64,000 nucleotides of DNA from Kitasatospora acidiphila (GTDB lineage: Bacteria; Actinomycetota; Actinomycetes; Streptomycetales; Streptomycetaceae), in the NCBI RefSeq assembly GCF_006636205.1, contig NZ_VIGB01000003.1, positions 2,232,001 through 2,296,000 on the forward strand, in the 5' to 3' direction. Made by a program: the position numbers and the translations under genes. Of the stretch, positions 8,681 through 17,883 are shown piece after piece; position 1 is the stretch's first letter, and each line of letters begins with the position of its first letter. Below the pieces are notes generated by a model. It was not told the origin of the DNA. It made no database searches and saw nothing but the letters and a program-made list of their open reading frames with translations.

Positions 8681-11089
8681 TCAGCTGCGGACCTGGGACT
8701 TGATGAACTGGGCCAACCTGGCCGTGCCATCGGCGATCTGCCGGTGCGTCAGGTAGCTGACGGACAGTCGGATGGCGTGCTCGCCACCGCCGTCGGGATA
8801 GAAGTAGGACATCGGCGTCCAGATCACGCCGAAGTCCTCGGCCGAGCGGATCAGCGCCGCGTTGTCGGCCCGGAACGGGACGGTCAGGCTGAGGAAGAAG
8901 CCGCCGGTGGGCTCGTTCCAGCGCACCCCGAGGGCTTCCCGCTCGGCGGGCGGGAACTGCCTGGCCAGCTCCTCCAGGGTGACCCGCATGGCGTCGCCGT
9001 AGTAGGCGGCGGTCTCGGTGTTCAGCTCGGAGGTCCGGCCGTCGGCGGCCAGCAGCATGCCCGCCACCACGGCCTGGCTGACGGCCGAGGTGTTCACCGT
9101 GATCATGCTCTTGATCTTGGTGAGCTCGTCGGCCAGCAGGCCGGTGCGGCCGTCGGCGTCCACCACCGGCTGGTCGGCCACCACGTAGCCGACCCGGGCG
9201 CCGGGGAAGAGCGTCTTGGAGAGCGACCCCAGCTGCACCACCCGCCGGTGGCGGTCCAGGGACTTCAGCGTGGGCAGCTGCTGCCCGGGGCTGACCATCC
9301 GGTACGGGCTGTCCTCCAGCAGCAGGATGTCGTGGCGCTGCGCCAGGTCGAGCAGGTCGAGCCGGGTCTGCAGCGGCATCGTGGTGCCGGAAGGGTTGGA
9401 GTGGTCGGGGATCACGTAGAACGCCCGGGGACGGCGGCCGCGGGCCCGCTCGGCCAGGATGGCCGCTTCCAGATCGGCGCAGTCGAAGCCCGACTCGCGC
9501 TCGGCCACGGCGGTCGGGGTGACGTCCAGCAGTCGGGCCGCGCCGGTGATCCCCACGTAGCAGGGACTGGAGACCAGCAGCACGTCCTCGGGCCCGGAGA
9601 TCAGCGCCCGCACAGCGAGGAACATCGCCTCCTGGCAGCCCACCGTGACCACGATCGACTCGGGGGCGACGTCGGTGTTCTCGTCCTTGCGCAGCGAGTC
9701 GGCGATCAGCTCGCGGATCTGGCCGCTGGTCGGGCCGTACTGGAAGAGCGCGGAGCGCACCTGGTCGGGAGAGGCTCCCTGCGCCTCCAGGTGGTCCAGG
9801 TAGCGCCGCAGATGGGTGAAGATCTGCTCGGTGTCGAAGAAGCCGTCGTACGGACGCCCGGGGGCGAACGAGATCGCCTGCGGGTAGCGGGTGGTGACCT
9901 CGTTGAGGAAGTTCATGGTGTCCAGCACCGGGTCGCTGAGGCTGCCGTGCAGCTCCGCCTTGCGCAGCCCGGCGGCCGGCACGGCCTGGACCGCGCCCGG
10001 GGCCGGGGCGGCTTCCGGTTCCGCGCCGACGAGGCTCGGGCCCGTCTCGGCGACCGATGGGGTCCCGGTGAGTGCCATGGCTTCGACCAACTCCTCGGTG
10101 ATCAGGTCCAGTAGGTGTGCCGCGCCCCGCTCCCCGCCCACCGCGAGGCCGTGCAGCACGGGCCGGCCCAGCAGCACCGCGTCCGCGCCGAGCGCCAGTG
10201 CGGCCAGCACGTCGGCGCCGCGCCGGATGCCGCCGTCGACCAGCACCGGGCAGGCACCGCCGACCGCCGCGGTGATCCCGGGCAGCACGTCGAGGGTGGC
10301 CGGGGCGCCGTCCAGTTGGCGGCCGCCGTGGTTGGAGACCACGATGCCGTCGACGCCCGCGCGGACTGCCGCCCGGGCGTCGCTTGTACTCATAACTCCC
10401 TTGACCAGCACGGGAAGTGAGCTGACCTCGCGCAGCCAGTCGATGACCGACCAGTCCAGTGCGGGATCGAACTCGGTGAGCGCGTGGGCACTCGGGGAGG
10501 CGTAGTCGCCACCGGTGAGGTTGGCCGGCACCATCCCGTCCGGCAGCCGGAAGCCGTTGCGCAGGTCGCGCAGCCGGCGGCCGAGCCGGGGCGCGTCGAC
10601 GGTGAGCACCAGCGCCTCGAAGCCGGCCCGCTCGGCCCGCTCCACCAGCCGGCGGGTGGTCGAGCGGTCGCGGAAGCAGTACACCTGGAGCCAGAGTGGC
10701 GCGGTGGCGGCCTCGGCGATCGACTCGAAGGTCCGCCCGGCGAAGGTGCTCACCACCAGCGGGAGGCCGGCCGCGCCGGCGGCCCGCGCGGTGGCCACCT
10801 CGCCCTCCGGATCGGCGAGCGTGTGGTAGGCCATCGGCGCCACCGCGATCGGCGCGGACCAGCTGCGGCCCAGCAGCGTGGTCTTGGTCTCGGGCAGCCC
10901 CGCGCCGGTCAGCACCCGCGACTGCAGCCGCACCCGGTCGAAGGCCGCCAGATTGGCCGCCAGGGTGCGCTCCTGGCCGGCGCCGCCGGCGATGAAGTCC
11001 CAACTCCCCTGGTCGAAGTGCTTCTTGGCGGCTGTCTCGTAGTCAGCCAGGGTGAACAGAGCGGCGGCCTTGGGGAGTTCGGAGCTCAT
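8681..11089 (-). CDS. hmo-hpgT: fused 4-hydroxymandelate oxidase - hydroxyphenylglycine aminotransferase
   Basis: One frame of 802 residues joins two enzymes usually encoded separately. Residues 1 to about 350 are an FMN-dependent alpha-hydroxy-acid oxidase with the catalytic His in VSNHGGRQLDG and the flavin-phosphate segment VDGGIRRGADV; this part oxidises 4-hydroxymandelate to 4-hydroxybenzoylformate. An Ala/Pro-rich linker follows. From about residue 378 there is a fold-type I aminotransferase with YGPTSG and the PLP lysine in SLSKTLFPG. It makes Hpg, and in known pathways also Dpg, by transamination. The ATG at 11089 overlaps the hmaS stop (ATGA). The continuous frame shows no sign of error. 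The fusion should channel the keto acid directly to the transaminase. Confidence 0.93.
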   Translation of the reverse strand: MSSELPKAAALFTLADYETAAKKHFDQGSWDFIAGGAGQERTLAANLAAFDRVRLQSRVLTGAGLPETKTTLLGRSWSAPIAVAPMAYHTLADPEGEVATARAAGAAGLPLVVSTFAGRTFESIAEAATAPLWLQVYCFRDRSTTRRLVERAERAGFEALVLTVDAPRLGRRLRDLRNGFRLPDGMVPANLTGGDYASPSAHALTEFDPALDWSVIDWLREVSSLPVLVKGVMSTSDARAAVRAGVDGIVVSNHGGRQLDGAPATLDVLPGITAAVGGACPVLVDGGIRRGADVLAALALGADAVLLGRPVLHGLAVGGERGAAHLLDLITEELVEAMALTGTPSVAETGPSLVGAEPEAAPAPGAVQAVPAAGLRKAELHGSLSDPVLDTMNFLNEVTTRYPQAISFAPGRPYDGFFDTEQIFTHLRRYLDHLEAQGASPDQVRSALFQYGPTSGQIRELIADSLRKDENTDVAPESIVVTVGCQEAMFLAVRALISGPEDVLLVSSPCYVGITGAARLLDVTPTAVAERESGFDCADLEAAILAERARGRRPRAFYVIPDHSNPSGTTMPLQTRLDLLDLAQRHDILLLEDSPYRMVSPGQQLPTLKSLDRHRRVVQLGSLSKTLFPGARVGYVVADQPVVDADGRTGLLADELTKIKSMITVNTSAVSQAVVAGMLLAADGRTSELNTETAAYYGDAMRVTLEELARQFPPAEREALGVRWNEPTGGFFLSLTVPFRADNAALIRSAEDFGVIWTPMSYFYPDGGGEHAIRLSVSYLTHRQIADGTARLAQFIKSQVRS

Positions 11090-12107
11090 CCCGCGGTCAG
11101 CCGATCGCGCTCGACCGCTTCGTACAGGGCGCGGATGTTGGCACTGCCGAAGCCGCGCGAGCCATTGCGCTGGATGAGCTCGAAGAAGAGCGTGTTGCGG
11201 GGATAGGGCGAGCGGGTGAAAAGCTGCAGCAGGTCGCCCCACTCGTCGCGGTCCGCCAGGACCTTGGCCTCGCGCAGCTCCTCGATCTCCACGCGCAGGC
11301 CGGGAAGCCGCTCGCCGAGCATGTCGTAGTAGCTGTCCGGGGTGTCGAGGAACACGACGCCCCGCTCGCGGCGTTCGTGGACCGCGGGGATGATCTCCCC
11401 GGTCAGGAAGGCGAGGTGCTGGACCCCCGCACCGCCGTTGCGCTCCAGGTAGTTGTCGAGCTGTCCGGGCTGCTTGCCCGGGTCCGGTGCGACCAGGGTG
11501 AATATGACGCTGCCCGAATCACTGCGCACCACGATGGAGTCCATCGCCTGGTCGCCGACCGCGACGTACTCCGAGGAGTAGCGGAACATCCCGAAGGCCT
11601 CGCGGTAGAAATCGGCGTACTTCTCCAGCGTGCCGCCCTCAAGGCAGACCGCGATGTGGTCCAGGCCGGTGATCCGACCGGTTGCCGACTCGGCGGTGAC
11701 CCCCGGCGTGAGAACCCAACTGCGACCGCCGGGAAGGCCGTTCACCAGCGGATCGGCCGGCAGCAGGGTGTGCACGACGTCTCCGAAACCGGACACGACC
11801 GGCAGGCCCTGCACGGAGTGGGTCACCGTGGCGCCGGCGGCGACCGCCGCGGCGGCGGTCGCCGTCACGTCGTCACAGGTCAGCGCGACGTCGGCGATGC
11901 CGTCGCCGTGCTGCTCCAGGAACCTGACGACCCCCGCCCGGAGGTGACCACCAGGCGAACCTCGCCCTGCTGCAGGAGCACCGAACTCTGCTCCGCCTCG
12001 ACCGAGTCAGCCACTCGGGTGAACCCCATGGCGGAGACGAAGTAGTCGACGGTGGACAGCTTGTCCCTTGTGTACAACTCGACGTAGGCGATGTCGTGCA
12101 CAGCCAT
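11086..12107 (-). CDS. hmaS: 4-hydroxymandelate synthase (one apparent frameshift)
   Basis: HmaS converts 4-hydroxyphenylpyruvate to 4-hydroxymandelate, the first committed step to Hpg. The N-terminal piece starts at ATG 12107 behind a GGAGGT site and includes AYVELYTRDK. The C-terminal piece has GLDHIAVCL, GVQHLAFLT and FFELIQRNGSRGFG, which hold the His-His-Glu iron ligands of the HPPD/HMS family. The two halves lie in different frames and meet at a C-run at 11931-11935. Restoring one base rejoins them into about 340 residues, the normal length. I treat the break as a sequence error. The corrected gene overlaps hmo-hpgT by four bases. Confidence 0.9.
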
Positions 12108-12183
12108 GGAAGTACCTCCGGAAGCAGCTGAGAGCGGAATTCGGTGAGAGGTTCGCCTGGGGCCTGTGGTCAGGCTCGTCCTG

Positions 12184-13767
12184 CTACCAGCGCCACTCCT
12201 GCTGCTTGAACAGGTGGCCGGCCGGGATGTCGCGCTCCTTGCACCAGCCGAGGAACTCCTCGACCTGCTTGATCTGGTACGTGTCCGGGGTGTAGGTGGT
12301 GGCCATCACGTGGCCCAGCCAGTCCTCCTCGCCCATCGCGTAGATGTAGGCCTCCTTGGCGCCCAGCTCGACCATGATCGCGGCGGCCTGCTCGGCGTTG
12401 GAGCCGGACAGCTTGCGGGAGTTGCTCATCTTCTTGGTGACCGGGATGGTCAGCAGCGCCTGGTAGAGCCAGGTGAGCGGGGCGCCGTCGCACTCCATGC
12501 CGAGGAAGGCGTAGTCGGCGGTGCCCAGGTGGTTCTTGACGTAGCGGTAGAGCTTCGGGTCGATGCCGGAGGAGTCGGCACCGATGAACACCTTCTTGCC
12601 CGCCAGCTCGGCCCAGTAGGTCGACTTGGCACGGATGTCCAGGTCGCAGTGCTCGCCCAGGAACGGGGTGGCGGTGATCTTGCCGCCCGGGAACTCGACC
12701 TCGTCGAAGTCGTCGACCTCGACCACGTCGAAGCCCTGGTGCTTGAGCATCAGCGCGATCGACGGGTCGGCCAGGTTGCCGCGGGAGTAGCGCGGGCAGA
12801 CGATCTTGCCGACCCGGCCGCGCAGCTGCAGCAGGGTCTCCATGACGATGTGGTCCTGGTGGCCGTGGGTGATCAGCACCAGGTCGATGTAGTCCGGCAG
12901 GTCGTCCAGGGTGTAGCGGTCGCCGGCGTCGCTGTCCGCGCTGATGAACGGGTCGGTGACGATGGCGGCTTCGGGCGTCTGCAGCACCAGGCAGGCGTGG
13001 CCGAAGTACCGGATCCGGCCGCCGGACTCGATGTGGCGGTCCTCGTTCAGGGCCGGGGTCTCGCTCAGCATCGTGCGCAGCACGGCCGCCTGCTCGTCGT
13101 TCAGCTCCAGGGCCTCGCGCAGGTGGGCCAGCGTGGTCGGCTTGACCCGGGCCTTGAACAGCTCGGTCAGGCCCGGGTGGCGGAACGGGATGTCCAGCTC
13201 GAGCACGTCCTCGGAGGGCAGCCGCGGGGTGCTCAGGATGAACGGGCGCTCGATGCCGGTCTCGAAGGAGAGCTGCACCGACTGGCGCGACTCCTGGTAG
13301 TAGGGGCTGGTGTAGAGCACCGGCTCCATGAAGCGCAGCTGCGCCTGGTTGTCGGTGTCGTAGGCCAGCTCGACCAGACCACCCAGCTCGTCCGGCATCT
13401 TCGGGTAGAGCGGGGTCAGGTCGAAGCCGGTGGCGTTCGCCCGCAGGATCTCCTGGCCGGCGGCGATCGCCTCGGCGAACTTCAGCATGTCGGCCCGGTC
13501 ACGCTTGATCGTGGCGAGCAGCTCGCGCACCTCGTCGGCGCGCTCCTCCGGGATGTTGATGAAGTAACCGCCGCGCAGCTCCGGGTTGTTGCTCGCCGCG
13601 ACGTGCACCTGCGGCGACTGCAGGTACGACTCCAGCAGCGGCACGTGCAGGAACGCCAGGTTCATCGCCGCCTGCACCGGCGCCATCGTGTGCGGCTGCG
13701 CCACGAACCTGTCCACCAACGGCTCGATAATGACCTTCGACCGCAGGAACAACTGCTCGTCAGCCAT
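12184..13767 (-). CDS. CmlA-type diiron beta-hydroxylase of carrier-bound amino acids
   Basis: The 527-residue protein has an N-terminal helical/mixed domain and a C-terminal metallo-beta-lactamase fold with THGHQDH (His ligands at 301-306) and later IGADSSG. Length and layout match CmlA of chloramphenicol biosynthesis and the enzyme thought to hydroxylate Asn in ramoplanin. These diiron oxygenases hydroxylate the beta carbon of an amino acid bound to an NRPS carrier domain. The start at 13767 has a GGAGGGG site; the 12 codons upstream are not needed. It is the first gene of the long minus-strand operon and lies 276 bp downstream of a StrR box. Several visible modules predict Asn or Asp, so one of these is the likely target, but this is not proven. 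Confidence 0.87.
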   Translation of the reverse strand: MADEQLFLRSKVIIEPLVDRFVAQPHTMAPVQAAMNLAFLHVPLLESYLQSPQVHVAASNNPELRGGYFINIPEERADEVRELLATIKRDRADMLKFAEAIAAGQEILRANATGFDLTPLYPKMPDELGGLVELAYDTDNQAQLRFMEPVLYTSPYYQESRQSVQLSFETGIERPFILSTPRLPSEDVLELDIPFRHPGLTELFKARVKPTTLAHLREALELNDEQAAVLRTMLSETPALNEDRHIESGGRIRYFGHACLVLQTPEAAIVTDPFISADSDAGDRYTLDDLPDYIDLVLITHGHQDHIVMETLLQLRGRVGKIVCPRYSRGNLADPSIALMLKHQGFDVVEVDDFDEVEFPGGKITATPFLGEHCDLDIRAKSTYWAELAGKKVFIGADSSGIDPKLYRYVKNHLGTADYAFLGMECDGAPLTWLYQALLTIPVTKKMSNSRKLSGSNAEQAAAIMVELGAKEAYIYAMGEEDWLGHVMATTYTPDTYQIKQVEEFLGWCKERDIPAGHLFKQQEWRW

Positions 13768-14042
13768 CTGCACCCCTCCATTTTGGGAAAACGACACCAT
13801 CAACCGGGCATCAGCGAATAACCCGCGCCCACTTACCGGAACGCGGCACCGAATGTGCGGAATGAGCTACGCCAAAGCACCATGAGAACCTGGGCTCAAA
13901 GACACCGACGGGCGGCGGCCAGGCCACCGAACAGGCGTGCTTCATCAGCAGCATGGCCCGTCGGGCACCGCCGATCAATACCCTGCACGCTGCACAGCGC
14001 GGTCGTCCCGCGATCCGCTCTACCACCGCGCCGGACCGCGCG

Positions 14043-14071
14043 GTTCAACTGCGGCGGTGCGACAGTTGAAC
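14043..14071 (-). promoter_or_regulatory. StrR-type operator upstream of the hydroxylase/hmaS operon
   Basis: GTTCAACTG at 14043-14051, an 11-bp spacer, then CAGTTGAAC at 14063-14071 form a perfect copy of the StrR-family consensus GTTCRACTG-N11-CAGTYGAAC known from streptomycin and glycopeptide clusters. It sits 276 bp before the hydroxylase start. Confidence 0.88.
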
Positions 14072-14119
14072 ACCTCCGGTGCGGCCGTCCGGCGGCTGAA
14101 GACCGTCCCGGAGAATGCC

Positions 14120-14424
14120 GCGCAGCCCGCCCGGGCGCCACCTCGTGCGCGGTATCGTTCCACTCCACCAGGACCCGGTGAAGCCCGGCTTCGTCCAGCC
14201 CGCGAACCGCGCTGGGCGACTCAGACGGGTCGTCGACCAGGGACGTCACCACCCGTGCCAGGCATTCCACCAGTCGCTCGGTCGACTCGCGCTCCAACGC
14301 GGCCGGCGCCGCGCGGTCCACCGTGCCGGAAAGCCGCAGGGTCACCGGCACGTTGTAAACGGCGCCTGGGCCTTCGAGCTGCGAGGACCCACAGTCGACG
14401 CTGCGCGGATGACAACGGAATCAC
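14120..14424 (-). pseudogene. relic of an NRPS gene start (collapsed condensation domain)
   Basis: A GTG at 14424 behind a perfect AGGAGGAG site begins IPLSSAQRRLWVL, the first motif of a condensation domain. After one frame correction it continues GPGAVYNVPVTLRLSGT, then jumps to the end of a condensation domain (LVECLARVV ... LVEWNDTAHEV) and stops resembling an NRPS near 14120. About 350 residues of the domain, including the HHxxxDG site, are missing. The just-upstream frame even keeps QEES, like the carrier-protein end before NRPS1. This looks like a truly decayed gene rather than a sequencing error. Confidence 0.65.
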
Positions 14425-14608
14425 CAGACTCCTCCTGGCTAACTCCCCGACGCAACGCTGAGCCCGGCTGACGGTTGAACACGTGCCGCCGACGTCCGGA
14501 ATCCCACTCACACCATCGAGGGCCCGCCGGTTCCGGAATTACCCGCCGACTCGGTCGCCAGGACATCGATTCCGCGGCCCGAGAAATCGTCTCGGCGCTG
14601 CCGCCGGT

Positions 14609-14637
14609 GTTCAACTGCGCCGTGGCGGTACTTGAAC
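14609..14637 (+). promoter_or_regulatory. StrR-type operator upstream of the acyl-chain genes
   Basis: GTTCAACTG (14609-14617), 11-bp spacer, TACTTGAAC (14629-14637). The left half matches the consensus fully and the right half has two mismatches. It lies 265 bp before the KAS III start, the same distance range as the other boxes. Confidence 0.7.
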
Positions 14638-14901
14638 GGGCTTACCGGACAACTGAGTCGAGGAATCGAATGACCTGCACGGGCGCCCGGGAAACCTTGA
14701 CGCTGTGTGAAACGGCGTGCCATCGTGAATTCAAACCTGAGACCCCTGCGAGGCATCGCGTGCAGTGTGAGCCGATCCAGCCGCCACCGCTCATCAACCT
14801 GGTCGACCCGGAACTGTATTCACACGGCGACCCTTTTGTGCAATGGCGATGGCTGCGCGCCACCGGCCCCGAATCCCTGCCGGTCCGACTGACCTCGCAC
14901 G

Positions 14902-15945
14902 GTGCCTAGCCCGATGCCGGCCGCAGGATCCACGTCATCGTCCCGGGACGGCCTCGGGCTTCCGGCCGCCGTACTCGCCGGCCTCGGCACCTGCCTGCCG
15001 GTCACCGAGATCCACAACGCCGACCTGGTGGCCCTGTTGGACACCACCGACGAGTGGATCCGCTCCCGCACCGGCATCGCCGCCCGGCGCCGGGCAGGCG
15101 ACGAAGTGTCGATGCGCGACCTGGCCTGCGAGGCGGGCGCCAACGCGCTGCGCTCCGCGGGCCTGGAGACGGTCGGCGGCGTGGTGCTGGCCACCACGAC
15201 GCCGGACCGCCCGTGCCCGGCCGGAGCCCCGGAGATCGCCCACCGCCTCGGCCTCGGCCAAGTCCCGGCGTTCGACGTCGCTGCCGTGTGCAGCGGGTTC
15301 GTCTACGCCGCGGCGGTGGCCGCCGGTCTGATCACCAGCGGGGTGGTCGACAGCGTCCTGGTCGTCGCGTCCGAGCTCTACTCCCGGATCATCGACCCGA
15401 TGGACCGCGGCACCGCCGTGATCTTCGGTGACGGCGCGGGCGCCGTGGTGCTGCGCCGCGGCACGGCGGCCGAGCAGGGCGCGCTGCTGGCGTTCGACCT
15501 CGGGGCCGACGGCTCCGGCCACGACCTCATCCACGTGCCCGGCGAACGCGAACAGCCGGACGGCCCGCGCTGGTTCAGCATGGCCGGCCGCAAGGTGTAC
15601 CTGCGGGCCGTGGAGCAGATGGCGGCGTCCACTTCGCGGGTGCTCAAGGACTGCGGTTGGAGCCCCGAGGCGGTCGGCGCGCTGGTGCCGCACCAGGCGA
15701 ACGGCCGCATCATCCAGGCGGTGGCCGAGCGGCTCGGCGTGCCGCCCGGGAACGCGGTCTGCGAGATCGCCCGGGTCGGCAACACCTCGGCCGCCTCCAT
15801 CCCCCTGGCCCTGGCCGCCGCGCTGGCCACCGGTCAGCTGGCACCCGGTGCCCGCACCGTTCTCACCGCCTTCGGCGGTGGGCTGAGTTGGGGTTCGGCC
15901 GCCCTCACCTGGCCGCAACTGCGGGCCGTGCATTCAGAGTTCTGA
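14902..15945 (+). CDS. beta-ketoacyl-ACP synthase III (FabH-like)
   Basis: KAS III enzymes start fatty acyl chains by condensing an acyl-CoA with malonyl-ACP. The 347-residue protein carries the Cys-His-Asn triad: C130 in DVAAVCSGF, H264 in LVPHQANGR and N294 in VGNTSAAS. GTG at 14902 or ATG at 14914 could be the start; neither has a clear ribosome site. It leads a three-gene plus-strand unit with an ACP and a KAS II. Being inside an NRPS cluster with a fatty-acyl-AMP ligase, it probably makes a dedicated, perhaps branched, acyl starter. A purely housekeeping role is less likely because reductase and dehydratase genes are absent. Confidence 0.9.
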   Translation: MPSPMPAAGSTSSSRDGLGLPAAVLAGLGTCLPVTEIHNADLVALLDTTDEWIRSRTGIAARRRAGDEVSMRDLACEAGANALRSAGLETVGGVVLATTTPDRPCPAGAPEIAHRLGLGQVPAFDVAAVCSGFVYAAAVAAGLITSGVVDSVLVVASELYSRIIDPMDRGTAVIFGDGAGAVVLRRGTAAEQGALLAFDLGADGSGHDLIHVPGEREQPDGPRWFSMAGRKVYLRAVEQMAASTSRVLKDCGWSPEAVGALVPHQANGRIIQAVAERLGVPPGNAVCEIARVGNTSAASIPLALAAALATGQLAPGARTVLTAFGGGLSWGSAALTWPQLRAVHSEF

Positions 15946-15987
15946 GTCGGGCCGCTGCCACGTCATATCGCTCGTAAGGGAGCCATC

Positions 15988-16221
15988 ATGTTCGAGTATC
16001 TCTGCACCATCCTCAGCACGACCTACCAGGTCTCCGGGACCATCGAGCCGACCATGACGTTCAACGACCTGGAACTCGACTCGCTGTCGCTGGCCGAGCT
16101 GGGTGCCCAGTTGGAGGACGACCTGGGCGTCACCGTCGAGGAGGAGAACCTGACCGCCGAGACCACCGTGGCCGACATCGCCGCGCTGCTGGAGGCGCAG
16201 GGCGCGGTCGTCCCGGCATGA
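15988..16221 (+). CDS. acyl carrier protein
   Basis: This acidic 77-residue protein is of ACP size, with the phosphopantetheine serine at S32 in LELDSLSLAEL. It has a GGGAG ribosome site and its stop overlaps the next gene's ATG (ATGA). It should carry the chain extended by the flanking ketosynthases. It is distinct from the NRPS-type carrier protein at 30515-30867. Confidence 0.93.
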   Translation: MFEYLCTILSTTYQVSGTIEPTMTFNDLELDSLSLAELGAQLEDDLGVTVEEENLTAETTVADIAALLEAQGAVVPA

Positions 16222-17465
16222 ACGGCACTGGCAGAGCGGGAGTCCGCCACCCCGATGTCGTGATCACCGGGATCGGTATGGTCACGCCGGCCGGGGCCGA
16301 CACCGCCACGACCTGGAAGACGGTCTGCGCCGGGCGGCCCACGGCGGCGGCCGACCCTCGACTGGCCGGCCTGACCATCGACTTCAGCTGCATGGTGACC
16401 GGGTTCGACGCCGAGCTGGTCCTCGGCGTCGACGCCCGCCGGATGGATCCCTTCACCCAGTTCGCCGTCGCGGCAGCCCGCGCGGCCGTCGCCGACGCGG
16501 AACTGGCCGACGGGTCCTGGCACCCCACCAGGGCGGGGGTCGTCCTCGGCACCGCTGTCGGCGGCCAGCAGACCTGGGAAGAACAGGGGCAACGCCTGCG
16601 GGATCGCGGCGCGCGCATGGTCAACCCGCTGACCGTGCCCCGGGCCATCCCCAACATCGCCGCCGGCACGGTGGCCATGGATCTCGGTCTGCACGGGCCC
16701 TCGCTGAGCGTCGCCACCGCCTGTGCGAGCGGCACCACCGCGCTCGGGCACGCCCTGGACCTGATTCGCGCGGGCCGCTGCGACGTGGTGCTGGCGGGCG
16801 GCACCGAGGCGACCTCGACGCCGCTGCTGGCCACCGCGTTCGACCGGCTCAAGGCGCTCTCCCGGAACTCGGCGAACCCGGCCGGTGCCTGCCGGCCGTT
16901 CGACGAGCAGCGCGACGGATTCGTCCTCGGCGAGGGTGCGACCATGCTGGTGCTGGAGCGGGCCGCGGACGCCGCGGCGCGGGGCAGGCGCGCCTACGCC
17001 CGGCTCCTGGGCTACGGCTCGACCTCCGACGCCTACCACCTCACTTCACCGGCGCCCGACGGCCACTGGGCCGAACTCGCCCTCCGGCAGGCGCTCGCCG
17101 ACGCCGGCGTCCATGCCTCGGATGTGGCGCTCGTCAACGCCCATGCGACCAGCACCCCCCAGGGGGATGCCATCGAGGCCCGGCTGATCGAGCGGGTATT
17201 CGGGCGGGGCGCGGCGGTCACCTCGACCAAGGGGGTGACCGGCCACCTGCTCGGCGCGGCCGGGGCGGTCGAGGCCGGGCTCACCGCGCTGTCGATCGCG
17301 CAGGGGGTGATTCCGCCCACCGCCAACTTCGGCTCCGCCGACGCGGATGCCGCCGACATCGACATCGTCCACGGTACGGCCCGGGAGGTTCCGGTCCCGC
17401 TGGCCGTGAGCAACTCCTTCGGCTTCGGCGGTCAGAACGCGGTCGTCGTCCTGGGGAGCGTCTGA
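16218..17465 (+). CDS. beta-ketoacyl-ACP synthase II (FabF-like)
   Basis: The 415-residue protein has the Cys-His-His set of chain-extending ketosynthases: C169 in ATACASGTT, H309 in NAHATSTPQGD and H343 in KGVTGHLLGAAGA. It is translationally coupled to the ACP. Together with the KAS III it supplies initiation and elongation. Ketoreductase, dehydratase and enoyl reductase are not in this window and may come from primary metabolism. No chain-length-factor partner is present, so this is fatty-acid-like and not aromatic polyketide synthesis. Confidence 0.92.
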   Translation: MNGTGRAGVRHPDVVITGIGMVTPAGADTATTWKTVCAGRPTAAADPRLAGLTIDFSCMVTGFDAELVLGVDARRMDPFTQFAVAAARAAVADAELADGSWHPTRAGVVLGTAVGGQQTWEEQGQRLRDRGARMVNPLTVPRAIPNIAAGTVAMDLGLHGPSLSVATACASGTTALGHALDLIRAGRCDVVLAGGTEATSTPLLATAFDRLKALSRNSANPAGACRPFDEQRDGFVLGEGATMLVLERAADAAARGRRAYARLLGYGSTSDAYHLTSPAPDGHWAELALRQALADAGVHASDVALVNAHATSTPQGDAIEARLIERVFGRGAAVTSTKGVTGHLLGAAGAVEAGLTALSIAQGVIPPTANFGSADADAADIDIVHGTAREVPVPLAVSNSFGFGGQNAVVVLGSV

Positions 17466-17473
17466 CCGGTCCG

Positions 17474-17509
17474 GTGCGGCCCGGGGGCTCAGCAGCCGCC
17501 CGGGCGCAC
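17474..17509 (+). terminator. probable terminator after the acyl-chain genes
   Basis: Inverted arms around GCCCGGG (left arm from 17474, right arm to 17509) form a strong GC stem with one bulge and a 12-nt loop, 9 bp past the KAS II stop. Confidence 0.5.
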
Positions 17510-17883
17510 CAGTCCGGCCTCCTGCCGGGCGACGCCGGTCACCCGTCGGTCAGCGCGGTTGCTCGGAGATCGCGGCCAACTGCGGTGCCACCAGCCGACG
17601 GTAGTCGGCAGCCCGGATCACCACGGACCGATCGAGCCTGGCCGCGTTGAAGTACAGCTCTTCCTGATCGAACAGGGCCGGGTCGGCCATCAGCTGGAGT
17701 TCGGGGATATCCTCACCGGCTACCAGCCCGACCTGGTGGTGCCCGGCGAGTCGGTCCACGACGCCGAGAGCATCTCCGAGATCGCGGCCCGGATCGCGAT
17801 GGGCAGCCTGCGGCTCTGAGGAGCATCCACAACCTGCTTCCCCAACCGCTCCACGCCAGGGCCGTCCTGGCCAACGCTCTCGG
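17510..17883. other. gap with no recognised gene
   Basis: No complete gene is visible. On the minus strand the last ~50 codons of an open frame ending at 17550 (MADPALFDQEELYFNAARL, then AADYRRLV) look protein-like but match no family I recognise, and no good start precedes them. It may be the 3' remnant of a lost gene. Confidence 0.4.

Noticed and set aside
11086..12107. hmaS, dpgA, dpgC and dpgD as true pseudogenes
   Set aside because: Each needs one base, both sides of every break keep full family conservation, and all other pathway genes are intact.
14452..14480. A further StrR box ending in CGGTTGAAC at 14472-14480
   Set aside because: Only the right half resembles the consensus; the left half at the proper spacing matches at 4 of 9 positions.
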